Part shown: piece after piece, positions 1 through 12,037 of the stretch | How the letters are laid out: the number at the start of each line of letters is the position of its first letter | Position numbering within the stretch: position 1 is the stretch's first letter | From: Tetmemena sp. SeJ-2015 | Taxonomy: Eukaryota; Ciliophora; Spirotrichea; Sporadotrichida; Oxytrichidae | NCBI GenBank assembly: GCA_027382625.1 | Contig: JAJKFJ010020726.1 | Coordinates: forward strand, 1 to 64,000 | DNA: 64,000 bases | Direction of reading: 5' to 3' | Made by a program: the position numbers and the translations under genes | The notes under the pieces: model-generated | What the model was told of the DNA's origin: nothing | The model's input: only the letters and a program-made list of their open reading frames with translations | Database searches by the model: none

Positions 1-22
1 CTAATTAAATTTAAAGTAAAGA

Positions 23-200
23 ATGTTCACAAATTAATAGCTTACAACTCTGTAATATATTATATAATTTGCTTTTACAAAATAACAAATAAATAAATAA
101 TTGTTTGCTAGTTATTCACTTTTCATTATAAATTCTCAAGAATTATCGTCCTCAAAACTGTAAATTCATATTCATATCGTCTATTAGGGTTCTAAATCAT
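23..200. repeat. Dispersed AT-rich repeat, copy 1
   Basis: The stretch beginning GTTCACAAATTAATAG recurs near 13757-13950 with the same order of landmarks: CTCTGTAATAT, then ATATAATTTGCTTTTACAAA, then TAGTTATTCACTT, then AAATTCATAT. No reading frame is conserved. It is probably a decayed mobile or duplicated IES sequence. Confidence 0.6.
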
Positions 201-840
201 AATTAAAATCGAAGTAAATTTAAGAACAAAAATTAAATTTTAGGGCACCTTTAAAAATAATTTAAATTTAATCTTTAAAAATATTTTCTATACAAAAATA
301 GAATTCAGCCTTATCTTTCTCTAGACATTACATAACTTTATTTTATGATATCAAATTTCCATCATCTAATCATATTTTACCTATAGCATAATAATTTTTA
401 ATTAATTTAGTATATAGTTCGCAAAAATTATTTATGCTCGATATTTTAATTCATATTTTTATGCTTATTTAATCTATGAAAATTATTTAATTTAAAATAT
501 ATTTTGCATCTATTTATTTCTTATTCTATTTAAAAATTAATGCAGACTGAATAAAAGAAAGATATTAAATACACATAAAAAAATATTAAATACACATAAA
601 AAAATTTAGAAATTAGTCGAAACTAATGAATCTTGAAATTTAATGTTCCCAAAATATGTTGTTTTTTTAAAATATTCACTTAATTTTTTTAAAATAAGAA
701 TAAAAACATTGAAAATTAGTTTAAAAAAAAGATAAATGATTTCTGAAAAATTTCTATCCCAATTTTTTTAAATAATTTCCCTATTAATTGAAATTTTTAA
801 TTTAAATTTTATTTTCTTAATTTTTAATTGTGTTATTGAA
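201..840. other. AT-rich DNA without recognisable gene
   Basis: Very AT-rich, with stops in all frames even under the TAA/TAG=Gln code. I see no gene. It is probably IES or intergenic germline DNA upstream of the first YHYH gene segment. Confidence 0.6.
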
Positions 841-846
841 AATTTG

Positions 847-1036
847 GATGCAAATATCTCAGATTTGGAGGAGATTAAACTTTCTGGACTAGAAGTTAGC
901 AAGCTGTTATGTAGTAATTATTGGGTCTCCTCAACAATCCTCAATTCTTCAAACAACTCTAAAGCCATATCCTTAAAAGAGGAGTCAGGAATTCTTCAGA
1001 ACATTGTAGGAATTATGGCTAATCAAAACATAAAGC
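847..1036 (+). CDS. YHYH-family gene 1, MDS b (scrambled, inverted relative to x and a)
   Basis: Encodes a segment starting DANISDLEEIKLSG and ending near KEESGILQNIVGIMANQ. It matches the b segments of the paralogues at 30312-30501 and 46190-46376 (minus strand), including the shared block ISLKEESGIL-NIVG-MANQ. The first ten bases, GATGCAAATA (847-856), also occur at the end of segment a at 4108-4117 on the opposite strand. Joining a to b through one copy gives an in-frame KFDANISDL, like KFDASVSDL in the other genes. This is the pointer behaviour expected of an MDS junction, and because a lies downstream in the opposite orientation the gene must be unscrambled by inversion. The role of this segment in the secreted protein is unknown. 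The right boundary is approximate. Confidence 0.8.
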
Positions 1037-1204
1037 TTATTATATAAATTAAAAAATATAGAAATATTATTTTTAACATAATTTAATAAATCAAATCTGA
1101 ATTATCTTTAAAAATGGTATCTCATATATTGCTTTTAAATTATAATAAAAAGATATTTTTATCTTTTACTTAAAATAAATTATAATTTAATTTGACAATT
1201 AAAT

Positions 1205-1265
1205 TATAGAGGTTTAATGGAGTACCGATATTGTCAGGATTATCAATAGAAAGTTAATACGACGT
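1205..1265 (+). CDS. YHYH-family gene 1, MDS c
   Basis: A short coding island reading RFNGVPILSGLSIESQYD. The paralogues have RFNGVPILPGLSLENQQD (about 30160-30235) and a similar segment at 45465-45537. It follows segment b after about 170 bases of AT-rich DNA. The b-c pointer could not be fixed with confidence; TA would keep the frame. The segment is too short to identify a domain. TAA appears in frame as Gln. Confidence 0.7.
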
Positions 1266-1299
1266 TATGTCAAACTTAAAAAATTTTAAATTTAAATAC

Positions 1300-1905
1300 A
1301 ATTTTCATTCCATATTTAGCAGCATATTTTTAAAAAAAAATTTAAAAAAATAAAAATATAAAATAAAAAGGATTTCAATTTTTTTAATAAATTATACAAA
1401 AATTCAATAAAACTCTAAAAAAAATTATTAAAATTATAAAATTTTCTTTTAAGGGAAAATTTTACCTTTCCCTTTTTAAAATTACTTTTTTAAAAAATTT
1501 TAAAATTTTAAATAAAGGGAAAAGATAGAAAATTTAAAATTTAAAAAATTTTATGTTCACTTTTTTTTAAATTCAAGGTTGTTGAAATTTAAATTTTTGG
1601 GGTTAAAATACTTTGGTTACTAGTTAAAGCTTATTAAGGTAAAACGATTAAAAAATTTTAAGTCAGTCTATAAATAAGAACCAAATTAACATCATACTAT
1701 TATCCTTTCACCCCCTTTTTTTTAAAAAAATTTTTTTGAGAAACCCGGGAACAACCAAATCTTTCCCAACTTTGAAAATTGGGTCTTTAAAAAACTTTCC
1801 ATATTCAAAAAAATTTTGGGAAGTTTAAAAAACGGAAAATTTTAACTTTTTTAAATCCCAAATTTTTAGGGGTTTGCCAAATATAACAAAATTTAAAAAG
1901 CCACT
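1300..1905. other. Low-complexity, probably poor-consensus IES sequence
   Basis: Lies between segments c and d of YHYH gene 1. It is dominated by runs such as AAAAATTTTT, CCCCC and GGG and shows no conserved frame. The base pattern resembles that of 3050-3370, 31380-31680 and 39960-40760 and looks like low-coverage long-read consensus, not ordinary germline DNA. Confidence 0.5.
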
Positions 1906-2419
1906 TAAGTTCAATAAAAAGACGAAAAATAGTGGCTAATTACTGAGAAACCTCCTAGTTAGTAGTGGAAAATTGGGAAAGAACGGATAATATCTAAACT
2001 TTAATTCAAAATTTGAACGAATTTATACTCAAATTTAGGATTTTTATTTTTAGCAGAGAATTACATTAAACAAGACCTCAAATGAATTAATTACTTAGAG
2101 GAATTTCTGAATTTAATAGACTTTTTATAGTCTTAATTAGGGTAATTTTGTCTTGATGGACTTATCAAAATAATTGAATTTACACATGAATAGTTATAAT
2201 TGACACATATTCGAGGCTTTAATTTTAATAAAGTTAATTACTTCTTTTGATAAAAAAATAATTAAATTTTAAGTATATAAAATTTTAATTTCTCTTTTTT
2301 TCATCTAAATTAAATGCTCAATTTAAATAGTTTCTGTAATGAATCATCAAAAATTTTAACATTTATTTATTGTGAAAAACTTTAATCTATATTTCATTTC
2401 CCAAATTTTCATTAATTCT

Positions 2420-2879
2420 ATTCTATAGCTCCCAACCCAAACTTGATTAGTGTCTTGGGAGCTTATCTACTTACGGGGTATATAAATATCAAAGTTTCTC
2501 ACAGTGCATTTTGGACTCTACCTTTAAGGAATCACTGACAACACCTTCACTTTGCCAGTCCAATTCTTAATGCTAACAGTCACCTCTTAATTTCGCATTA
2601 TCAAAGATAAGTGACTAGAGTTAAAAGGGCTTAGAAATAATTGGAATTGCAAAAGACGGGCATTAAATTCTGGGTCCTTACAAAAGCGACGGATCCCTTT
2701 GGCAACCTTGTGATGTGGACATTTGCAATGGGGTGGAAATAAATGGCAGTTACTATTATGCAATGACTAATTTTTATCCTTACACTATAGGATGTTGGGG
2801 CCCTGCTACTGCAACCTCAGCCTATTAGCTAAGCTGCACAACTAACCAGAGAGTTTGCAATTCAAGATTGCTTATTTGA
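2420..2879 (+). CDS. YHYH-family gene 1, MDS d (YHYH domain)
   Basis: Encodes the core of a YHYH-type secreted protein. Visible motifs in order: KLDQCLGSLSTYGVYKYQSF, LCQSNSQCQQSP, GIAKDGHQILGPYKSDGSLW, PCDVDICNGVEING, YPYTIGCWGPA, then CTTNQRVCNSRLL. The KDG..ILGPY, PCDVD.CNG and FYPYT.GCWGP blocks are typical of the YHYH family. Cys residues are frequent, which fits an extracellular protein. Many Gln codons are TAA or TAG. A TGA occurs at 2877-2879 right after NSRLLI. The paralogues continue about 45 residues further with a hydrophobic tail, so either this copy is truncated or the tail lies on another MDS. Enzymatic function is unknown. Confidence 0.85.
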
Positions 2880-3049
2880 AAAATGGAACCCTGAGCAAAA
2901 GGTTTTACACCGCTTTTTAGGGTATTTATAAGGGACACTTATAGCTTAATGTTATTACCTTAATTTCTCGCCTATTTGAATAAATGAGAAGAAATATTAA
3001 TCGCCTTATAATATTAATATATAGGGTTGAAATATTTTAATCAAAATTG

Positions 3050-3370
3050 AAATTTGAAAAAAAAAAAGATTTTTAACTGCTTTTTTTTATTTAATATTTT
3101 TAAAAATAGTTTTTTTTAATAAAAAAATAAGAAACAATTTAATCAAAAATTTTGTAAATTTTAAAAAATCTTTTTTAAAAGTGATTTTAAATTTTTTTTA
3201 ATTTTAAATATTAAATTTTAAATTTTAGAGTTTTTAAATCAATCGATTTTTCAAAAAATTTAAAAAGAAAAACTAAACCCTTAAAGGGGACCATAAAAAA
3301 TAAATTTTTAATTTTTTTAAATTAAATTTCCTTTTTAAATTTTTTTTTAAAATTTTTTTAACTTTTTGAC
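3050..3370. other. Homopolymer-rich stretch of doubtful quality
   Basis: Long alternating A and T runs with no coding signal. It resembles the low-quality stretch at 1300-1905. Confidence 0.45.
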
Positions 3371-3464
3371 ATTTCTCACTACTTTTACCCAGGATTTAAA
3401 TAAAAATATAGATACATATTGTTATTTTGATAGCTATGATAAATTAATTTATAATTTCTAATCT

Positions 3465-3870
3465 AAGAGCAAATGTTTCTTGTTGGGATATGCCATAAGA
3501 ATTTACCTCCAATACTATACGTCTAGTGAGTTTATCTTCTAAGGTCTATCTAATTTTAAAATTCTTGATATTACTTGCGACAATTTATCAATTGTTTTGA
3601 AGACCAAGCTAGAGCAGAAATATTTGAAGATTAAGATTACAGCTTAATTGCACAAGTCCGGTACTTCTTCCTCTCATTGGATTGAGGAAAGAGTATGAAA
3701 GAAAATAAAATGCCTAAAGATAAAGCTAATGATTAGATTGACTACCATTTTGCCTAGTTTAGCAGATGCCTCTCCTCAGGATATATAGTTTAAACTTAGG
3801 AACTGGTAGCTCCTCATACCTCGCGTATCCAAGTCTATTTAGGATACCTGCGTCATTTTTTTCTGCCTTA
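3465..3870. other. Less AT-rich island of unknown content
   Basis: Noticeably richer in G and C than its surroundings (for example around 3640-3700 and 3760-3860). No frame on either strand gives a recognisable protein, and I found no second copy in the window. It could be a decayed transposon piece or an MDS of an unrelated gene. Confidence 0.3.
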
Positions 3871-4107
3871 TATTATTTGGATAACATGTATTCTTTCTTA
3901 CAATATTTTGAGTGATTTAAGCTTTTAATAAACTTAAATATTTCATTTACTACTTCATAATAAAATGAAACTTTGATCTTATTATACTTAATTTTATCAT
4001 ATATAATAATAATCATATTTTAAAATTAATCAAATTTACCTTATCTGCCATATCATTTAAAATCTAGAAGCAGAAAAATTTCCTTTTTATTTTAAGCACG
4101 AATTGAG

Positions 4108-4302
4108 TATTTGCATCGAACTTAACTTTGAAGTCTATCTAATTTTCAACTAAACTTTGAGATGAGCTCATGTAGAAACAGTGATCAGGCAGGGAATTAG
4201 TTTGAACTCTCACAAACACAGACCCATTTTCTGAGGTGCAAGTCACTTTCAATTTCCTATTCCAGGAACAGCCTGAGGTGTTATAATTCAGCCCATTAAA
4301 TC
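4108..4302 (-). CDS. YHYH-family gene 1, MDS a (inverted)
   Basis: Read on the minus strand this encodes FNGLNYNTSGCSWNRKLKVT, then CTSENGSVFVRVQTNSLPDH, CFYMSSSQS and ENQIDFKVKFDANT. It matches the a segments at 32269-32457 and 15286-15485 (shared blocks KVTCT.ENGSVFVRVQTNS, PDHCF and FKVKFDA). Its 3' end carries the pointer GATGCAAATA (4108-4117 on the complement), which is repeated at the start of segment b at 847. Segment b is on the opposite strand, so this gene is scrambled. Cysteines and Asn-rich sites suggest an extracellular domain. No family name is assigned to this part. Confidence 0.85.
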
Positions 4303-4309
4303 TCTTTAT

Positions 4310-6840
4310 AGTAAAATTTACTATTTTCTATATATATTTATAAAATAAGAAGTTTTATTTAAAACTCTTAATTATAAATTGAATTGAATATATAAAAGTT
4401 AGATTCATTCTTTTCAAATCTAAAACTAGAGTAGAAATTATAGTAATCATGAGGTATTAAAGAGAATTAGTATACCCTGATGATAGTTTTAATTTTTTTA
4501 ATTGATTTATTTTAACTTTTATATGATTTGGAGCGATAACTATTTAAGTGTAGGCTGATTTTGAAGTCGAAATAGAATTTAATTATATATTTATCTAGGA
4601 TACTGAAAAAAATGCTCTCTCTTAATGATAGAAAGTCTTTAAATTAACTCAGATTTTTTATGGAAATTTTTATATAAAAATTGTTTTCAATTTTAAAATG
4701 TGAAATTCATTCTTGTAAATTAATTATCTTCAAATAGAAATTTGCATTACTTTAGCCTGCTTCTACAGGATGATTCTAGTTGTTTAAATATCTCATTATT
4801 TATTCATTTAGAATTCTATGAAACTCTGGAAATAGAAAATTTATCTTTAAATGTGAAAGATAAAATACCAAAATAAATTCTTAAACAAAGAAATCCTTCC
4901 CTGTCATTTGTTAAATTTTGACTTTAATTGAGTTTATTTTGTTAAAATATTTTACAATCTTATTTTAGTGATTATAAATGTATTATTTTGATTTCTGAAT
5001 GTAAAATATTTTATAAAAATAATTATTTTATTGAATATATATATAGGGGTTTATTACATTCTAACTACATACATACTTCAATTTATAATTAAAATTTACA
5101 GATTATTTTTTAATTTCTCAATTTATATTTGTTTTGGCTAGATCCTGCGATTCCCTTCATTTTTTATGGTTTCCAATTTTAACATATCTATATATTATTA
5201 AAGAATTATTGAAGCTCTGAGGAGAGTAATTCTGCATTCTGTAATTTTAATTAATTTACTAATATAATGCATTTAAATGGATACTAGTCCTCTCTAGAAA
5301 ATACTTCATAATGTGGAACATTTAAATGAATAAGTTCTTCAAACTTAAATAGTTATTTTCTGAGATAAATTAAATTTATACGAAGACTTTAACTTATATT
5401 CTCTTAACAATGAAGGAAAAATCCCTCTATTTATAAATACAACTTCTAATATCACTATTCTTGTAAATTTAACATAGTTTACCATTTATCTCATTAAACT
5501 AAATTAAAATGTGTATTGTGTTAAAATTTATGGCTGAGATTACATGAGATTGACAAATTAATTAGAAAACTGATTTAATTATTAGGCCGGCTAATTTAAT
5601 TATATAGTTATTATAGTTACTCATGAATCCAATAATTTAATAAAGTATGAAATTTAATTTAACTTAATAATTATTCCTCAGGATAGGGAGAAGAAATTCA
5701 ACTCTTAATTGCTTTTACTTTTTATAATAAGGAATTCTAAATTTAAGTTGTTATTTAATTTATAAGATAAGCTAATAATTATTTGTTAATGATTAAGTAT
5801 AAAAAATTAAATATAAGCCTAAGGTTTTTGCATGTAAATTTTATAATCCTAAGATTATTGCATGCAGAATTATTTGTAGCATTAGTCTCTGACATCATAG
5901 TTTAATTTGAAATAATAATTTCGAATAATAATTAAAAAGAAGTCTGCAAGCATTGTAATGAAATAGAAATTATTAAATATAAATATAATTTACCTTTTAT
6001 TATTTGAGAGCTTGAGGTTCCTATATCTAATTAAAAGCCATAAATTTTATTAATTATTTGTCTTATTTTTGTCTCTCCCTTGGTCAAGAGCTTCCATTTT
6101 TATTCTATATATTTAATGATCATAAAATCGGTTTACTTATGAAATGAAGGGATTCTGAAGATATTATAGATTAAATATGATTGCGTTATTAAGGAGTCCT
6201 TTATTATAAAGAGGGGCAAAAATTAAAAAGGCATATTATAAATTAAGATCCCCAAGGACTTTCAAGAAACGATGAATACAATTAGGAGTAAGCAAACCTT
6301 TATTATTTGACTATAATTATGATTATTACTATTTAGGATTAATATAATACAATAATAGAGTATTTGAGAAACTATAAAATGGCGATTAAGGACACAAAAA
6401 GAAATTCTTTAGTGCTTCTAACTTGCAGAATCAGTCCATTAATCGTTTTAAAGACTATCTACTGCCAAAATGAGATTTGCAACTCAAAGTTGAAGGTAAG
6501 TCTTAAACAGATACATACGATTTACTAATGGATGATATCTCAAATTTGAATGGCAAGAGATGGAAACAAAAAAGAAGAGAATTGGACAATGAAAACCAAA
6601 CCAATAAATTATCAAGCAAGTCTTAGGCGATAAATATAAATTAAGCAGTCTAAATCATGTAATCGCATTCTACCCATAATAGCTTAGCTTTTATATAGCC
6701 TATATACATTAATGAAGGGTATAAATTTAATTTAAAATTTAAAGATCCTCAAAAGAATATTTATCAAATTGATTCAAACAATTATAATATTTTTAATCTT
6801 AATTGTGAATTTAATTTTTATTCTAAATATCTTAAATTAA
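4310..6840. other. AT-rich region between MDS a and MDS x
   Basis: About 2.5 kb of AT-rich DNA separating two consecutive segments of YHYH gene 1. I see no conserved ORF, repeat end or RNA gene. It behaves as a long IES or interstitial region. Confidence 0.5.
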
Positions 6841-6847
6841 AAATATG

Positions 6848-6984
6848 TCGATTAATTGACTCATACCTGGGCAAGATACTTGAGATGACATTATTCTTGA
6901 AAGTTAGGAAATATTTTGCTCCCTTAAGTCAGTTTGAGCCATCTTAGAAGCAAATTCTTTGCATTTATTGCCATATTTATCAAA
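6848..6984 (-). CDS. YHYH-family gene 1, MDS x
   Basis: Minus-strand reading DKYGNKCKEFASKMAQTD, then LREQNISQLSRIMSSQVSCP and GMSQL. It matches the x segments at 33045-33165 (KCQEFASEMNQTDEREQTIS) and 18508-18640 (KCKEFASQMDATDEREQTIS). All three end in SQVSC.GM.QS/L. It is placed before segment a because it precedes a in the two other loci. It directly abuts a palindromic MITE that starts at 6987, so the MITE sits exactly at the upstream edge of this MDS. Polar and possibly helical; no named domain. Confidence 0.75.
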
Positions 6985-6986
6985 TA

Positions 6987-7642
6987 TACCTAAGAATCTA
7001 AAAGAAAATCGTTGACACTCAGAAGAAATATAATGCTCAGAGGAAGGAGTGAAGCTAGAGATAGAAGTTGAAGTGATATATATTAACTCCTCATATATTT
7101 AAAATTTCTTTATTTTTAATGGCAGTTGACTTCATCTCCACATATCTCAGTGCAAGTGTCTTTAGGTGCTGGTTCAACTGTTTCTCGAAAGCATGAGTGA
7201 AAGTAGGGTGTCTGCTTGGCTCGTCCCCACTCAAGTGGAAGGAAAAGGAACTTTTCCACTCTGTTCAACGAAAAGGATATCGGAGAGTATGTTGATTATC
7301 AGATAAGTTAGAAAACTCACTCAAAGTACAAAGTGTCAAAAGTGTTCAAGAACATTTCAACTTCAATCAAGCAACTGAAAAAGCAGAGTTCCACTTGAGT
7401 GGGGACGAGCCAAGCAGACACCCTACTTTCACTCATGCTTTCGAGAAACAGTTGAACCAGCACCTAAAGACACTTGCACTGAGATATGTGGAGATGAAGT
7501 CAACTGCCATTAAAAATTAAGAAATTTTAAATATATGAGGAGTTAATATATATCACTTCAACTTCTATCTCTAGCTTCACTCCTTCCTCTGAGCATTATA
7601 TTTCTTCTGAGTGTCATCGATTTTCTTTTAGATTCTTAGGTA
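6987..7642. mobile_element. Palindromic MITE P1 (TACCTAAGAAT ends, TA target duplication)
   Basis: A 656-bp foldback element. The left arm (6987 to about 7245) is nearly perfectly complementary to the right arm (about 7388-7642). Ends read TACCTAAGAATCTAAAAG inward from both sides and are flanked by TA, which gives TATA/TATA at the edges. The loop is about 140 bp. The inner part of each arm encodes KDTCTEICGDEVN (plus strand on the right arm, minus on the left). TA duplication and long terminal inverted repeats fit a non-autonomous Tc1/mariner-like element. P2, P3 and P4 are related. Confidence 0.9.
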
Positions 7643-7649
7643 TAATATT

Positions 7650-8300
7650 AATTAATATATTAAGACTGTAACATATTTAAATTTAAATTATTTAAAAATT
7701 AAGAAAACATTAAAAATTAAGTAAAAATTTTAAAAGTGTAAACTTATAAAGTATAAAGAACTTTAAATTTTCACAAGTATCTTAACTTGTATAATTAGAT
7801 GATTGGGTTATATCATATTTAGAAATTAAAAAATAAAAATAATAAAAAGAAGAAGCAGCGTATCTAGTAATATATTGAGCTGTTATAATTTTGATCAATT
7901 ATATCCTGTTATCATCATATTAATTGAATCGATATCCACTTATTTTTAAGTTTTGAGGATCTACGTTTTAGGATATACAAGAAATGATGAGATTCTTTAA
8001 TACTTCCACCTATTTAAAAATTACTTAAAGTTACTATACTTTCGCTCTTTCTTTCTCAAATTTTGACCTACATCGTTGGTGTCAACTATATTTATAATAT
8101 TTCCAATAAGTCCAATAATAAATCTAAATTATTATGGTCTAATTATAAGGATAGGTACGAATGAAAAGTAATAGGTGCTAGTTATTAGATATTATAATTT
8201 AAAATTCATATATTAAATTACTAGCTTACTAAAATATATTAGTGTTTAATTCGATATTTTTATTTTTAAAAAAATAATTGATTATTTAATATCCTTTTTT
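7650..8300. other. AT-rich spacer
   Basis: No conserved frame. It lies between palindrome P1 and the 3' end of the first Cys/Thr-rich gene. Nothing recognisable. Confidence 0.5.
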
Positions 8301-8314
8301 GCTTAATTAATTTA

Positions 8315-8935
8315 TAGATATATAGAATAGCGAGCTTAGCGTTAGTTGGCTGTAGAGTTTTCTATCTAGCTGAAAAAGTGGGTTGTGGAGTGATCTATGG
8401 AGCCCATCTACCTGTTTAACTAGGGTGAGGTCTCTCTGCTTTAGTTGAGGTGGGTGGCGCTGTTGTGGTAGATGTGCGAGTTGTTCTTGTTGTTGTTCTA
8501 GTTGTAGTAGTGGGTGCAGCAGTTGTAGTAGTGGGTGCAGCAGTTGTAGTAGTGGGTGCAATAGTAGTAACGGGGGCGATTGTGGTGGTGGGGGCAGGGG
8601 TTGTAGTAGTAGATGCTTAAGTGACTATTGGGGCAGTTGTAGTTGTAGTGGTTGTGGTAAATATTTTGCAGTAAGGGAATTAAGGGTCTCCAGGATTTGT
8701 ACTGTAGTCAATAAAGCAAGCCGTATGAGCTTGATCAAGAAATAAGCAGGTGTTTCCGTCGCAGAAGTTAGTTATCCCGTATTAGAAGACTTTGCAATTT
8801 CCTTTAAATGAATTGCAGCTATATTTCGCAAAACAACTCGATTCTTAGGCTTTTGAAGAATAAGAGTAGCAGAAATATCCTGGCAATAAAGTGCAGGTTG
8901 TCAAATCGCAACCTTAATTCGCTGTAGCATTAGAA
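8315..8935 (-). CDS. Cys-rich, Thr/Pro-stalk surface protein, gene T1 (main MDS)
   Basis: Minus-strand frame with TAA/TAG as Gln. It begins with a Cys-rich head (NQGCDLTTCTLLPGYFCYSY, then regularly spaced Cys in blocks SSCFAKYSCNSFKGNCK, NFCDGNTC and TACFIDYS). About 80 residues of Thr/Ala/Pro-rich stalk follow (TTTTAAPTTTT repeats). A conserved tail follows: ERPHPSQTGRW, then PTFSARQKT, then KLAI. T2 (19395-19800) and T3 (35215-36458) have the same order: head, stalk, RW, HPTFT-RQK, DKLAI. The composition suggests an O-glycosylated extracellular or cell-surface protein. No signal peptide is visible, so the 5' MDS must lie elsewhere. The opposite-strand readings of the stalk are only shadows. 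Confidence 0.8.
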
Positions 8936-8959
8936 GTTTAAATTTTTTAAATATTGTAA

Positions 8960-10900
8960 ATATTTTTATTAGTTTAAATCAATTTATTTCTCTAAATTGA
9001 GATTGTGAATCTATATTTTTATCAAATTGAATAATTAAAATAGAACATATCTTATGATAAGTATAGACTAAGAGGGAAAGTAAGTATTTCATATGAGATT
9101 AGTTTAGAGATCTTACATGAAGGAACTAAATTTATCAGTTTTATAAATCTTTTGAATAAACTAAGTAAGGATTGATAGTTGTAATAATTATAGATCTTAA
9201 CTGACCATTAAAGTGAGTTCATAGATAAATCAAGTGGTTATTTGATAAAATATCCCAATAACCCAGAAATTTTACTAATTTCATTGTTTTATATACCAAT
9301 GCACGAGAATTTTAACCAAGAAAATCTAGAGTTTAATTGTGAAAAGTATTTATTGTCACATATTTTATGAAGAAATAAGATAAATTAATTATAAATTGGA
9401 TTCAATGAAAAATTCCTCATTTAAAAAATATAAGCTGAATAGTTTATAAAAGCTCTCAAATAGTTAAACTTATGTTCAAAGAAGCAGGATTACTTTTTTC
9501 TAGACAATACTTTTGAGGTTTATTTTTTAATTTAACAGTTGATTAATTTAAATTGTAGAAATTTTATTTCTGCAATACGGTCGCATTTAAAACTCATAAA
9601 ATTAAAATGTAAGAAGAATGAAGTTAATATTTTCAAGGAAGACCTTAAAAATTAATTAATTTACATAAGGTTATTATAAAATATATTTATTAGGAAATAA
9701 AAATGCGAATAATTTTTGAGTTTGCTAAGATTGATATCATATCATCCTATCTTAGGTTAATGTAAAATAGAAATAAAAAAACACTCCTAAGCTTTTTTGA
9801 GTAATGTAGTTGCTGATATTTAAGTAATTTATTCATAACATAAAATTAACTGGAAAAATTAAATTGAAGTATTCAGATTTCTGTAGAACAATAAAGCTAA
9901 ATTGAATTATAAAAACATATTGCGCATTAAACTTACGAAGGAATTTAATTTGCTAATAAAATTAACCTTCCAGATAAATTATGTTTAACCTAAAAGATTA
10001 ATCAGTTAATTCTTAAAAATAAACAAAGATTTACTTTTCAAGAAAAAGTACTGATAAAAGAAGTCATTTAGCTTAAGAAGAATAAGCTCTTCTCACAATA
10101 AATACTTAAATTAGTTAAATTACTTTTCCTCAACGAAATACTCAAATTCAAAATATTTTATAGAATTATAACTTGAGAGCTTAGATTGTCTATTAAAATA
10201 CTAAGATAGTCCTGCTAACCGATACCCAATGTGAAGAAAAAAAGAAAACTTTGCTGAATTATATTTTACATCTTCTCGAATAATTTTCTCTATTCATCTC
10301 TACTAAGCTAAAATTAAAAGAATGCTAAAAATGTAAAATAAATGTTGAATATATCTCTCTCTTTATTTCCTTTGGAGATCTCACTATTCTTTTTTTAGTA
10401 TCTACTTTAATCTCGAAGAGATAGACTGCACAACATGCTAAAATATTTAATAAAAAAATGAATTTTAGTAATATAAGAACCTTAAAAATTACATCAAAAA
10501 TATTTTAATTTAGAGTGTTAAACGAGAATGTGTGCTAATACTTATTAAAAAATTTCTATAAATTAAAGATTTATTCTTCTCCAAGCTGATAAATGCCGTC
10601 TATGAAATTATTAACACTTGTATAAACTCTTAAAATAATAAATAATTTAATGCAGTATAAAATCTGAATAATTTATAATTATCCCATGGAAAATGAATTT
10701 AGCAATCAAATTCTAAATTAATATTTCAATCTTAAATTTTATTAAAATAATCTTAAAATCTTTTGAGGGAATTATTTAATTTTTAAGAATATTTGCTTTT
10801 ATATGATTTTTTTAAATAAAATGGATGTTTGATTTTTTTTAAAAATAGAGATTATAAAGAACTACTTTAATATTTAAAATATAAGAGTAATTAAAAATCT
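8960..10900. other. AT-rich region, no gene seen
   Basis: About 1.9 kb without a frame that is both open and compositionally protein-like, and without recognisable repeat ends. Confidence 0.5.
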
Positions 10901-10904
10901 TGAG

Positions 10905-11280
10905 ACATTAAAGAAAGTGGCAAGCTGAGAAATTGTTGATTAGTAGGCGTCATGGTGTCCATAATAGGTAAGTCTTGTTCTAATTAAAAATATTGAAAAC
11001 TGAGTCTTTTGGACATTAAGTCAGAAATTAAAAAGTCAGCCATACCTTTATAATAATATTGAAACTTAAGAGGATTTATAGAGAATAAAATATAAGAAGA
11101 GCATAAGTAGCTTTCCTTTTAAAGTATTATTGCCCTCTAAATTATCAGGTATAATGATTTGGCATTCTTAGTATGTTTTCCCAAAAATTTTCTTATCGAT
11201 TAATTTAAAGTTATAAAACCAATTTATGTTTACTTACCAGAGGCTCCACCGACACATGCTGTTTTAATATAAAAGATGAG
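10905..11280. other. Possible small coding island
   Basis: Somewhat less AT-rich. Near 11230-11265 the minus strand reads TACVGGASG followed by GTAAGT, a plausible splice donor. A similar short reading, FCVGGVSS, occurs near 23640-23680. These might be small MDS or exon ends of a further family, but the segments are too short to be sure. Confidence 0.2.
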
Positions 11281-12037
11281 GATTTATTTTCAATTATTTG
11301 TTCAAATTTTAATTATTTTTTTTGCTTTTTGATTATATTAAATTTATATAAAACATTTATATGTAGAAATATATACAATTAGACAATTATTAAAGTAATT
11401 AATTAATTTGAATTCATTTGAATAATTTAATAGTTGCTTATAGTTTAAATACCACATACAGTCAATTATGAGAATTAAATAGACTAATTAAATCTTACTA
11501 AATCGAAAAAATTATTGCAATGCCATCCTCTTAGGTTGTGTTTGCTTAATGTATCAGTTAAATGTTAGGAATATAACTTCTAAGAGACTTATGAATAATC
11601 AATTTATTTCTTTTGTTAAAATTTCTTAATATATACGCCTAAGGGACAAGATATTAAGTGAGCATTTATGAGAGATGAAAGTATGATCAAATAGATATAT
11701 AGAGAATAATTTTAATAAGCAATTTATAATTAGCAATGAACCTTACTATAAAAATAATGTAACCTCCTTTCTTTAAATCATTCGAGCTAAAAACTGCCTT
11801 CTCTTTATGATAAGCAATTTTTAGTTGCTAGTCTTATTCCATTAGTAGTAACTCCTTCATATTACAATTTAAATTTAATGGTTTTTACAAATTGATTTGA
11901 TTTATTCTTTTGGGATCTTACATTTTAATATAATCCTATATAAGAATAATAAATAAAAACTTAATTCATTTAAATAATTTAAAATAACAATTTTAAAAAA
12001 TAATGTTAATTAATCTATTTAAAGATTCAAATTAATT

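Noticed and set aside
8307..8561. Leu/Gln repeat reading on the minus strand
   Set aside because: Alternative frame of the T1 stalk; the Thr frame matches T2 and T3 at head and tail.
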